Assembly (NCBI GenBank): GCA_900465665.1
Contig: UBJO01000041.1
Span: 33,590 to 97,589, forward strand
Length of the DNA: 64,000 nucleotides
From: Hyphomicrobiales bacterium
GTDB lineage: Bacteria; Pseudomonadota; Alphaproteobacteria; Rhizobiales; Rhizobiaceae
Reading direction: 5' to 3'
Positions 26,989 through 35,224 of the stretch are shown here, one piece after another; the first letter of the stretch is position 1; each line of letters opens with the position of its first letter. Under the pieces are notes generated by a model. That model had not been told where the DNA came from. It saw only the letters and a program-made list of their open reading frames with translations, and made no database searches. Made by a program: the position numbers and the translations under genes.

Positions 26989-27591
26989 TCAGTCGCGGGA
27001 TAAGGAACCATGACGAACCCGGACGTGACCAAGGGGTCCTCGGTTCATTGAGGTTCCGCTGCAGGTACCATCTGTGCAATGGCCAAAAGCGACATGGCCC
27101 GGGCTAATCGCCGCACCACCGCACCCGCGATCGTTGCAGCCTGCAACCGCGCCACCTCGGGGCGAATGGGCACCGCGACGATAATAGGCGTTCCATTGAC
27201 CGTACCACGGACGGCCGAAGTAGTAGGTATTCCAGTACGTCTCATTGAAGCTAACGACGGTGATGCCGACGGCCGGGGCTATCACCGGCGTTACCACTGT
27301 CGGGACACCGCGATAAACCACCTGGACGTAATTCGCCGAAACCCATCCGCGTTCCCGTCCCCAGGACACGTCGCACCATGACGTATTCGTCGTGCACCCA
27401 TAAACCGACAGAGCCGCCCGCGATGGAAGCCCGACAACGACCGGATAGGCCGTGCTCGGGCCTGCTCGCATGTTGACACTCGTCACCGCGACCGCAGACA
27501 TGGCAGTCGATGCCTGGCAGGGCATCATGGTGCCGACAACGGCGGCAAATCCCGCCAGTAAGCCAAGCAATGTCTTTTTCCCGTTTGGCAT
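26989..27591 (-). CDS. Secreted SH3b-domain protein
   Basis: A 200-residue precursor. Signal peptide (LLGLLAGFAAVVGTMMPCQA) followed by a bacterial SH3 domain: VAVTSVNMRAGPSTAYPVVV, then WCDVSWGRERGWVSANYVQV. After residue 105 a Tyr/Trp-rich segment (NETYWNTYYFGRPWYGQW) and a Gly-rich tail with paired cysteines follow, ending GHVRVRHG. Such proteins are common in rhizobia and are thought to bind cell-wall or surface ligands; the role is unknown. The start is ATG 27591, preceded by AGGAG; a start two codons upstream is possible. Confidence 0.8.
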   Translation of the reverse strand: MPNGKKTLLGLLAGFAAVVGTMMPCQASTAMSAVAVTSVNMRAGPSTAYPVVVGLPSRAALSVYGCTTNTSWCDVSWGRERGWVSANYVQVVYRGVPTVVTPVIAPAVGITVVSFNETYWNTYYFGRPWYGQWNAYYRRGAHSPRGGAVAGCNDRGCGGAAISPGHVAFGHCTDGTCSGTSMNRGPLGHVRVRHGSLSRD

Positions 27592-27766
27592 CAACAATCT
27601 CCTGATTAAAATGGAGCCCGGTGCTCGCCCGGTCCGAAGCGACCCGGCAGTGGGCGTTCTGTTGATGTCAGCCTTGGCCTGACGATCGACATGGAGAGAT
27701 GTAGTGGTCCGCCGTAAACAGCCGTTGAATAGCTCATATCGTTTTGTTTCAGTTTGTTAATGGGCT

Positions 27767-27800
27767 GCAAGCATTTGTAAAAACGCCAACAGATGCTTGC
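27767..27800. promoter_or_regulatory. Imperfect dyad before the OmpR-type regulator gene
   Basis: GCAAGCATTTGT (27767-27778) and ACAGATGCTTGC (27789-27800) are inverted copies with one mismatch in twelve, separated by ten bases and ending 31 bases before the regulator's ATG. It could be an autoregulatory operator or a hairpin in the leader. Confidence 0.6.
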
Positions 27801-27831
27801 GTTTCACGGCTAACCCTACAAAACTAGGTGG

Positions 27832-28557
27832 ATGGAAACGCCCAACCATTCGATCCTGATTGTTGAAGACGATGTCGAGATACGCACTCTTGTGGCGGAG
27901 CTTCTCGTTGCCGAAGGTTTTGTCGTGACTCAGTCCAGCAACGGACGCGACATGGACGACGCTTTCAACAAAGCCGTTCCGGACCTTGTCATCCTCGATC
28001 TCATGTTGCCGGGAGAGGACGGTCTTTCCATTTGCCGCAGGTTGCGAACAAACAACAACAACGTGCCGATCCTGATGCTGACGGCCAAGGGCGATGAGAT
28101 CGATCGCGTTGTCGGTTTAGAAGTAGGGGCCGATGATTATCTGGTTAAACCCTTCAGCCCACGTGAGCTGACTGCCCGCATCAGAGCCATTTTGCGCCGC
28201 ACCAATATGCGCAGCTCGATCGCAAGGGTCCGATCCCGCCGGTTCACCTTCGACAATTTCGTCATCGACCTTGACGCGCGCCAGCTCTCGAACAAAAAGG
28301 GCGTCCCCTTGATCTTGACCAGCGCGGAGTTCGATCTTCTTGCTTGCCTCCTCACCCGGCCGCAGCGTGTCCTGACGCGCGACCAGATTCTGGACCGGAC
28401 ACAGGGGCGCTCAGCCGAACCGTTCGATCGTACCGTTGACGTGCTGATTTCACGGTTGCGGAAGAAATTCGAGACAGCCAGTCCCGGCACGAACCTAATC
28501 AACACGGTACGAAACGGTGGATATCTATTTACCGCGCTCGTTGAGCAGGTACCATAG
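27832..28557 (+). CDS. OmpR-family response regulator
   Basis: A 241-residue protein with an N-terminal receiver: acidic pair EDD at residues 12-14, phosphoacceptor Asp in VILDLMLPGEDG, Thr in MLTAKG and the conserved Lys in DDYLVKPFSPRE. The C-terminal winged helix follows (PLILTSAEFDLLACLLTRPQ, then VDVLISRLRKKFE and VRNGGYLF). It is the partner of the kinase that overlaps its stop by one base. A dyad lies upstream at 27767-27800. Targets are unknown. Confidence 0.94.
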   Translation: METPNHSILIVEDDVEIRTLVAELLVAEGFVVTQSSNGRDMDDAFNKAVPDLVILDLMLPGEDGLSICRRLRTNNNNVPILMLTAKGDEIDRVVGLEVGADDYLVKPFSPRELTARIRAILRRTNMRSSIARVRSRRFTFDNFVIDLDARQLSNKKGVPLILTSAEFDLLACLLTRPQRVLTRDQILDRTQGRSAEPFDRTVDVLISRLRKKFETASPGTNLINTVRNGGYLFTALVEQVP

Positions 28558-29906
28558 TGAAATCCCTCACTCTCGCCCGCCGCCTCTCAGCCATCGTCAT
28601 CGTCCTCATCCTGATCGTTTGGCTGATCATGGTGATGAACTCTTACCTCGGCAAGAATTGGGAGGAGAAGAGCTTTCGACCGTCACCCGAGCGACTGGCT
28701 GCCATAGTCGAGGCGATCGAGACCACCCGTCCCGATCAAAGACCGGGTATACTAAAAGCTCTCACTACGCCGATCTTGTCCTTGCGTATTGTGACGCCGA
28801 CTGAAAAAATGGAACCCAGCGATGCGTTCGGAAATTTGAGCGACGTGATTGCCGGGCAGTATCGCATTCACCTTGGCGACCGGACCTTGGCTGTCTCGCG
28901 CCTCGCCAAATCGCCGACGAAAAGCGATATTCCCCACTTTCCTTGGAACGACAAGTCGACGCTTGAGTTCCGAATTGGAATGCGCACCGGCGAAACATTG
29001 ATCGTACACAATACGTCGCCGGTTATCGCCACGCCATTTGGACTACCGATCGGCCTCGGTGCGGGTCTTCTCGGAAGCATCGCGGCACTAGGCGCTTTGC
29101 TCATTCTCTATCGCGAGATCCGACCGCTAAGTGCACTGGCTCGCGCCGTCGATCACATTGACTTGAACGGTGAGAAGATCAGCCTTCCTGACACAACAGG
29201 CCAAAGTGCCGAACTAAAGGCGTTGGTCGCAGCTTTCGATCAGATGCAACACAGGCTCTCACTTTTGCTGCGGTCCCGAATGGTGATGATCGCGGGCATT
29301 TCTCACGATGTCCGCACGTTCGCCACGCGGCTACGGCTAAAGATCGAGGCCATACCCGATGTGGACAAGAGAGAGCGTGCAATCTGCGACATCACGGACA
29401 TGATACGCATGCTCGACGATGCGCTGCTCGCAGCCCGGATCGGGGCCGGTGATCTGCCCCAGGAACTCATCGAGTTGGTGGCGCTTGCGCGCAACGAAGC
29501 AAACGAAAGGCGCAAGGCAGGGACTGATGTCAGCTTTGTCGTTCAAACGGGCCTGAGCACATTTGTCCTCGGAGATCCGATGTCTTTAAGACGGGTGATT
29601 GGTAATCTGATCGACAACGCCATCAAATATGCAGGGTCAGCGCGCATCTCGGTTACGGTCGATGGCGGATACGCAGTGTTGTCGGTCGAAGACGAAGGTC
29701 CCGGCATTCCCGCCGAACTTGTCAATCTGCTCACCGAGCCTTTTGTTCGTGGAGAAGTGTCCCGCAGTCGCAACACTGGCGGTGCAGGGCTCGGTTTGGC
29801 GATCGTGAAGAACCTTGCACAGGCGCATGGCGGCGATCTCTCCATTGGAACCGGGCAGAGCGGCGGCGCGCTGATCGATGTTCGAATTCCGGTATACGAG
29901 CACTAA
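28557..29906 (+). CDS. EnvZ-like sensor histidine kinase
   Basis: A 449-residue kinase starting at GTG 28557, which shares the G of the regulator's TAG stop. TM1 (SAIVIVLILIVWLIMVMNSY), a periplasmic domain of about 135 residues, TM2 (near 165-187), HAMP, then the H-box ISHDVRTFATRLRLKIEAI. The canonical H-box reads HDLRTPLTR; here Pro-Leu is Phe-Ala, which may alter phosphatase activity. The ATPase part has NLIDNAIKYAG, DEGPGIP and GGAGLGLAIV, so kinase function is expected. The sensed signal is unknown. Confidence 0.92.
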   Translation: MKSLTLARRLSAIVIVLILIVWLIMVMNSYLGKNWEEKSFRPSPERLAAIVEAIETTRPDQRPGILKALTTPILSLRIVTPTEKMEPSDAFGNLSDVIAGQYRIHLGDRTLAVSRLAKSPTKSDIPHFPWNDKSTLEFRIGMRTGETLIVHNTSPVIATPFGLPIGLGAGLLGSIAALGALLILYREIRPLSALARAVDHIDLNGEKISLPDTTGQSAELKALVAAFDQMQHRLSLLLRSRMVMIAGISHDVRTFATRLRLKIEAIPDVDKRERAICDITDMIRMLDDALLAARIGAGDLPQELIELVALARNEANERRKAGTDVSFVVQTGLSTFVLGDPMSLRRVIGNLIDNAIKYAGSARISVTVDGGYAVLSVEDEGPGIPAELVNLLTEPFVRGEVSRSRNTGGAGLGLAIVKNLAQAHGGDLSIGTGQSGGALIDVRIPVYEH

Positions 29907-30362
29907 ATGCTATAGGTTTAGCTTAGCCGAGCTTACTCAATATCGTAGGACAGGTCCGTTCTTTGTTCAAACATTCGATCAGGCGAAAAAGACAAATTTG
30001 ACAGAACAGGCTGCCGCGCGGCTCTTTCAGTTTCGGGAATACTCTCCCTTATCAGAAGGCCGCCGCGAGACTGGGAGGCGAGATCTGGATCCATAGCGAA
30101 GACCCAACTCACCTGCGCTCGGATAGTTCTGCATGATGGTGCAACGCATCAAAGCGTTTGATGGTGTCTGGTCATCCAGGAAGTCTCGTTGCTTCCTAAG
30201 TTGCAGGGCTGGGGCGTGATGATCTTGGAAGCCCCCGGCAACTCTGGCATCGCCGCAGCATGCTTGCATCGCAACCAAACAGGTATCATCAGATTGCTGT
30301 AGCATCGAACTATGACAGTCTTGTCCGCGTTGAGTTGGTTCCTCTAGCAGCCGGAGTTCACC
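29907..30362. other. Intergenic region before the CYTH-CHAD gene, with a 17-bp palindrome
   Basis: About 455 bases without a recognisable gene. CATCAAA (30147-30153) and TTTGATG (30157-30163) form a perfect inverted repeat around GCG. It lies about 200 bases before the CYTH-CHAD start, so a link to that gene's control is uncertain. Confidence 0.5.
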
Positions 30363-31814
30363 TTGTCGTCCGAAACCGAAATCAAGCTCGACCTGTCACA
30401 GGAAGCCTTCGACGCCCTTGTTGGCTCCGATCTCCTCGGCGAACCCGACAAGGTCCTCGATCAGAGATCCACCTATTTCGATACCGCCGACCGCAGGCTC
30501 TGGAAGGAAGGCTACACCTTGCGCATCAGGCAGGTCGGCGACACCAGGATGCAGACTGTCAAAGCGACGGGGCCAAGCCGATCGCTGTTCGCGCGGTCCG
30601 AATGGGAAACGCCGCTTGAGGGTAACGAGCCCGTTCTCGATCACACCAGCCCGCTCCTTGGAGAGTTCGGTAGTGACCTGGCGCTCGAACCCGTGTTCGA
30701 CGTGGTGATCGCAAGGCGGCTGTGGAACGTGGTGGAAAACGGCTCACAGATAGAGGTGGTGCTCGACGAGGGTAACGCCATCTCCGGTGACCGCCATTCT
30801 CCGATTAGAGAAGTCGAGATCGAGCTGAAGGAAGGAAGCCCGAGCGACTTGTTCGTTTTCGCCCGCAAGATTGATGCAGTGGCCGCCTTCCGGTTCGGTG
30901 TGCGGTCGAAGGCCGAGCGTGGTTTCGTTCTCGCCGACGTGCAGAAGACAGTGTTCAAGGCCGAGCCAGTCCAGCTGGAGCGGAGCATGAATGCCGCTGT
31001 GGCATTCAAGTCGATTGCGCTCTCATGCGTCCGCCAGTTCAGGCTGAACGAAGATATCCTTCTTCAGCCCCGAAACCCGGAAGCCCTTCACCAGACGAGA
31101 GTGGCGCTGCGCCGCCTGCGATCCGCCTTCTCGTTGTTCAAAAGCGTCCTGTCGCGTGACGAGCTGAAAAGACTGAACCAAGAACTACGCTGGCTCGCCG
31201 CGGTTCTTGGCGAAGCCCGCGATATCGACGTTCTCCTGGCAAAGGCATCCGACGCCGATCTCGTCTCCAAGCTCAAGACCGCGCGTGCGGCCACCTATCG
31301 CGATGCCGTCGATGCCTTGGGTTCCTCGCGCACGCGAGCCCTGATGCTCGATCTGATCAATTGGCTGGAGTGTGGCGACTATCTTCCCGGCAACGGACCG
31401 GTATCGGCGGACGTGCCCGGCGCGCAGGATTTCGCTGCGCGGGTGCTGGAGAAACAGCGCAAGCGCCTGAAGAAGGATGGCAGCGCCCTGGCCAAGGCTG
31501 ACGACGAGCACAGGCACGACGTTCGCAAGGATGCGAAGAAGCTTCGATATGCCGCCGAGTTCTTCGCGTCGCTCTTCGACGACAAGCGCAGCGCTCGACG
31601 GTACAAGAAGTTTCTAACCGCAATGGAGGCGCTGCAGGACGAACTGGGTGCGCTGAACGATCTCGCGACGGGTCCTGAGGTTCTTGAGAAGCATGGCCTT
31701 GCTGACCATCCTGCCAAGGACACCGTTATTTCGCATCGGGACAAGGCAGGACTGCTCGGGAAAGCTCAAGCGGCGGTCGACGACGTTCTCGATACCAAGC
31801 GCTTCTGGAGGTAA
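30363..31814 (+). CDS. CYTH-CHAD domain protein (inorganic triphosphatase/polyphosphate-associated)
   Basis: A 483-residue protein. The CYTH domain (1-200) opens with ETEIK, the ExExK signature of triphosphate tunnel enzymes, and has YFDTADRRLWKEGYTLRIR and EIELKEG. The CHAD domain (215-480) carries conserved histidines: LHQTRVALRRLRSAFSLFK and EHRHDVRKDAKKLRYAAEFF. CYTH hydrolyses tripolyphosphate; CHAD binds polyphosphate granules. The start is TTG 30363, with GGAG upstream. Together with the polyphosphate-glucokinase-like gene it hints at polyphosphate use in this strain; that link is inference. Confidence 0.92.
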   Translation: MSSETEIKLDLSQEAFDALVGSDLLGEPDKVLDQRSTYFDTADRRLWKEGYTLRIRQVGDTRMQTVKATGPSRSLFARSEWETPLEGNEPVLDHTSPLLGEFGSDLALEPVFDVVIARRLWNVVENGSQIEVVLDEGNAISGDRHSPIREVEIELKEGSPSDLFVFARKIDAVAAFRFGVRSKAERGFVLADVQKTVFKAEPVQLERSMNAAVAFKSIALSCVRQFRLNEDILLQPRNPEALHQTRVALRRLRSAFSLFKSVLSRDELKRLNQELRWLAAVLGEARDIDVLLAKASDADLVSKLKTARAATYRDAVDALGSSRTRALMLDLINWLECGDYLPGNGPVSADVPGAQDFAARVLEKQRKRLKKDGSALAKADDEHRHDVRKDAKKLRYAAEFFASLFDDKRSARRYKKFLTAMEALQDELGALNDLATGPEVLEKHGLADHPAKDTVISHRDKAGLLGKAQAAVDDVLDTKRFWR

Positions 31815-32086
31815 GTGCAGCCGATCTGGCTGGTCCACTGTCAAAAAACTTTCACAAACAAAAGGTCGCCTGTGGCTCGTCCGCTGCGATATTGTAAACC
31901 TCAAAAAAGGAAGTTTCCCAGGCGACGGCTTCGCTAAACGATTGCAAGTCTGCCACGACGTCGGTGCAAGTACGTTTCACCCTTCGCCAGCGCCCGTTTG
32001 TAGGTCGGGCGGGAATGCACTTTCAGAAAGTCCGCAAGAGGACAGTGCATCGCCTGCCCTCCGCGGCTTGAGAGACGAGGCGATCA

Positions 32087-32875
32087 TCAGCTCGCGGGGA
32101 GAATGGCGATATCCCTGAGCTCCGTGTCTAGACCTTCAATGGCGCCGACCTCAGTTGCCACCCCAGTTTCCAGGTTCACGGTGTAGAGCATCTTGCTCGC
32201 AGCCAGATAGGCTGTGTTCTTGCCGTCTTCCGTTCCCTGGATATCGAAGGCATATGTTGCCGGAGCGTCCTTAATGCCGAGCTTTCCGATCGCCTTCAGC
32301 GTGCCGTCGTTTGGCTTGGTCTGCTGTATCAGTGCGCCGATGGTTGCATCGACATTGTACATCGCCGTCTTCTCGGGCTTGCCGAAGGAATTGGTGTAGG
32401 CAGCAGCGGCGATGTTTGGCGTTTCACCCTTGTGCATGTCGCCGTCCTCATAGGCCAGGACGCCGTCCACCGTCACCGCGCCCGTGTCGGGATGGACCCG
32501 ATGGTTGGTCGTTCCGGTCATGAAGCGCAGACGGTCGGCCATCGGATTGAAGTCGACGACCACAGGCGCTTCGGTGAGAGAGAGCATCTTGTCCATCTTG
32601 GCGACCTCGCTCGCAGCTCCAGTCTCCAGATCGATCGAGACGATGCGATGGTCAGCCGTGACACCGGTGACGGTCTTGGTGCCTGGGCGGAAATCGATAC
32701 CGATGAGTTTGTCGACGCCGGCGACCTCCATCGTCTTGGAGACCGCTGGCTTTGCCGTGTCGAACATGACGAGCGTTTTGTCACCCGTCAGACCGAGCAC
32801 CGGCGCGGCGAAGGCGGCACTGGCAGTCATCGCGAATACGGAGGAGGTGATCAGTGCGGCACGAATGATGGACAT
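32087..32875 (-). CDS. Secreted DUF4394 protein
   Basis: A 262-residue precursor with signal peptide (IIRAALITSSVFAMTASAAF). The mature part has the DUF4394 pattern of beta-propeller-like repeats (GLTGDKTLVMFDTAKP, LIGIDFRPGT, VDFNPMADRLRFMTGTTNHR, GALIQQTKPNDGTLKAIGKL). Function unknown, but genes of this family often sit beside ECF sigma factors, as here. ATG 32875 is chosen since the signal peptide begins there. Divergent from the ECF gene over a 196-bp gap that carries mirrored GCATCCA boxes, so it is probably a target of that sigma factor. Confidence 0.88.
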   Translation of the reverse strand: MSIIRAALITSSVFAMTASAAFAAPVLGLTGDKTLVMFDTAKPAVSKTMEVAGVDKLIGIDFRPGTKTVTGVTADHRIVSIDLETGAASEVAKMDKMLSLTEAPVVVDFNPMADRLRFMTGTTNHRVHPDTGAVTVDGVLAYEDGDMHKGETPNIAAAAYTNSFGKPEKTAMYNVDATIGALIQQTKPNDGTLKAIGKLGIKDAPATYAFDIQGTEDGKNTAYLAASKMLYTVNLETGVATEVGAIEGLDTELRDIAILPAS

Positions 32876-32961
32876 GTCTTTCTCCCGTTTGGTTGCTTTA
32901 CGGGGCGGCTCGAGGCTTGTTCGAAACGCTCCCATCATCAGGACACGGCAGCAGACCCATT

Positions 32962-33002
32962 TGGATGCAGGCTGCCAAAAAAACTTTCTCGGCACGCATC
33001 CA
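32962..33002. promoter_or_regulatory. Mirrored GCATCCA boxes in the ECF/DUF4394 divergent promoter
   Basis: TGGATGC (32962-32968) faces the DUF4394 gene and GCATCCA (32996-33002) faces the sigma gene, at 87 and 70 bases from the respective start codons. Both could be -35 elements read by the ECF factor; a CGTG sequence lies 14 and 11 bases further on. Inferred only. Confidence 0.5.
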
Positions 33003-33071
33003 TTGCAGCTCATCGTGGGTATAGGCATTCAGTGGCGACCGTGGTCACCACCGAGATGGGGGACCTTGTGT

Positions 33072-33623
33072 ATGTTGATGGGCTTCAAGCCGGATGATCT
33101 TGGGCGCGCGCTTGCAGCTTGCGCCAAGGGCGATCGCAACGCGTTGCGAAGCATCTACGATCAGGAGGCCGGCCGACTTGTCGCCGTTGCCGAACGCATC
33201 GTGCGGCGGCGCGACCTTGCCGAAGAGGTCGTCCAGGAATCCTTTATCCGCATTTGGACCCATGCCCATCAGTACAAGCAGGATTGCGGTTCGGCCCGCG
33301 GCTGGATTTACGCGATCGTCCGCAACCGGGCCCTCAATCTCCTGCGTGACGGCAAACGCGAGATTACAGTCGAAGATGTCGGCGTGCTCTGCGATGGAGA
33401 AGACGCCAACGAACTGATCGCCGCCTGGCAATCGCTGGACCGCAGTTCGCGTTTATACGAGTGCCTCGGCGCCCTCGACGAAACAAAGAGGCGCGGCATT
33501 CTGATGGCCTATGTCAACGGCTACACGCATGGGGAAATCGCCGGACGGCTGCGGATGCCGCTGGGTACGGTCAAATCCTGGATAAGGCGCGGATTGACGG
33601 CACTGAGGGAGTGCATGGCATGA
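33072..33623 (+). CDS. ECF RNA polymerase sigma factor
   Basis: A 183-residue sigma-70-type factor. Region 2 contains DRNALRSIYDQEAGRLVAVA, RDLAEEVVQESFIRIWTHAH and GWIYAIVRNRALNLLRDGKR; region 4 has MAYVNGYTHGEIAGRLRMPL and GTVKSWIRRGL. It lacks regions 1.1 and 3, as ECF factors do. ATG 33072 (second ATG at 33078 possible) follows a GGGGGA site. The stop overlaps the anti-sigma start (ATGA, 33620-33623), so both are co-expressed. The context resembles RskA-controlled ECF groups. Confidence 0.93.
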   Translation: MLMGFKPDDLGRALAACAKGDRNALRSIYDQEAGRLVAVAERIVRRRDLAEEVVQESFIRIWTHAHQYKQDCGSARGWIYAIVRNRALNLLRDGKREITVEDVGVLCDGEDANELIAAWQSLDRSSRLYECLGALDETKRRGILMAYVNGYTHGEIAGRLRMPLGTVKSWIRRGLTALRECMA

Positions 33624-34324
33624 GATACGAGCACGCGGACATTCCTTCGATCGCCGACGAATACGTACTGGGCCTGCTTGACCGGCGGGAAACGGCTGAG
33701 ATCGAGGAGGCGATGGCCGACGACTTGGAACTTCGAGCGGCCGTGGCAGCCAGCCGTGACCGTCTCCTCCCGCTCGACATCGCGCTCGAACCCGTAGCCG
33801 TCGATCAAGCGCTCTGGCAGCGCATCGAAACCGCCCTGCCCGATCGTCATCAAACAGCTGTGTCGGAGGCACGACGGTCATCGAACGACAATCGCGTAGC
33901 CATATGGCGAAACACCGCTGTCGGCGCCCTCGCCGCAACCTTCCTGCTTGCCGCTGGACTGGCGTTCAGCTTGATGCGGGCCGTGGAGCCGATTGTTGTC
34001 GCAGTCCTTGTCAGCGAGGCTGGCGAAGTCCAGGCGATCGTTGAGGATTTCGGCAACGAGAACGCCGCCATCCGCCTGCTGGCTGATTTCGATGTACCAA
34101 ACGACAAGACCATTCAGGTCTGGACTTTACCGTCGCGGGAAATGGGTCCGATGTCACTAGGACTGCTGGAAGGTGTCCACTCGGCCCGTCTTACAGGTCC
34201 TGAACTCCCAGCTCCTAATGTAAATCAGCTCTACGAACTCACGCTCGAACAGGCTGGCGGGTCGCCAACGGGGCGCCCGACGGGTCCGATCCTCGCAAAG
34301 GGTTTTGCGAGGTTGCCTCGATAG
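33620..34324 (+). CDS. RskA-type transmembrane anti-sigma factor
   Basis: A 234-residue protein. Its N-terminal 85 residues hold the ADIPSIADEYVLGLLDRRET anti-sigma zinc-less domain; a single TM follows (TAVGALAATFLLAAGLAFSL). The C-terminal RskA domain lies outside the cytoplasm: LLADFDVPNDKTIQVWTLPS, GLLEG, LPAPNVNQLYELTLEQAGG. RskA-like proteins hold their sigma factor until proteolysis releases it. No release signal is visible. Directly coupled to the sigma gene. Confidence 0.92.
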   Translation: MRYEHADIPSIADEYVLGLLDRRETAEIEEAMADDLELRAAVAASRDRLLPLDIALEPVAVDQALWQRIETALPDRHQTAVSEARRSSNDNRVAIWRNTAVGALAATFLLAAGLAFSLMRAVEPIVVAVLVSEAGEVQAIVEDFGNENAAIRLLADFDVPNDKTIQVWTLPSREMGPMSLGLLEGVHSARLTGPELPAPNVNQLYELTLEQAGGSPTGRPTGPILAKGFARLPR

Positions 34325-35224
34325 CGGACGAGAGTGGATCGCCCACAGTTCCAAACCTCTCATAAATCCGCATGCGCCCAGTCGCTTTCCATTGCGGTTC
34401 ATCTCGAGAACGACCCATCGAAAAAATGTGAAGGCGCCCCGCTGCGAAGAACAGCAACGGGGAGATATGATCGAGCATCATGCTCATTCTCCTACAGATG
34501 ATCCGATGCCAGATAAGATTGGCACAACAGATTTCCGAGCTGCCGATTGCCATGGAGGCTTAGTAAGAGGATTAACCTACCATAGTTTCTTTGAACTCGC
34601 TTCTCGCCTCTAACTTGAACGGACTCATGCTTCCCAATACTCGGTGCTCTGACGAAATTGCGGGGTCTCAGCGCCCAATCAATCGGCACGACGCAGTCTG
34701 CGCCAGGAAGATTCAAACCGAGCGACACGCAGGTCGAGATCGTCCACGGCCTCGTGGAGGCTATCTTCGGGGAGCAGATTGGCAAAGAATACGGCATTCG
34801 CCGCCCTCGCCGCGACGATCAGGGAACGCAAATTTCCTGCAGCGATCGGCAAAACCTCTTCACAAGCATAAATGACCGAACAACCTGGAAATGAAGGGCC
34901 GCATCAAATATATCTCGAGTAGTATGCAGCGCTGCATTTCGGCCCCAAATTAACTAAGAAGCTACTAATTCAGCCCCTTGGTCGCAACGAAAACCCATAA
35001 GACTTATGGTAAACGTTAAATAAATCCGCTCATCCCATTCGCAGCAAGTATATTTTATGTGCAAAAAGTCATGCGTCGACCGTCTTAATGCAGATAATAC
35101 AGTTAACTCATAAATATTTATTCAATTATATTTAAAATATGCGTAATATATAGCGGTTGCCAACCGTTTATAATTTCCTAGTATCGGCCAAAATTAACTT
35201 CCCGTTAATCGTTGGGGCTGATCA
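34325..35224. promoter_or_regulatory. AT-rich 900-bp region upstream of the cellulose operon with a 13-bp palindrome
   Basis: No gene is recognised. The last 300 bases are strikingly AT-rich (stretches such as CATAAATATTTATTCAATTA), unlike the rest of the window. CGGTTG-C-CAACCG at 35154-35166 is a perfect palindrome 58 bases before the celA start. The region should hold the operon's promoter and regulator sites; no promoter was pinpointed. Confidence 0.6.

Noticed and set aside
30027..30305. Cysteine-containing minus-strand frame upstream of CYTH-CHAD
   Set aside because: No recognisable family and no ribosome-binding site; region treated as intergenic.
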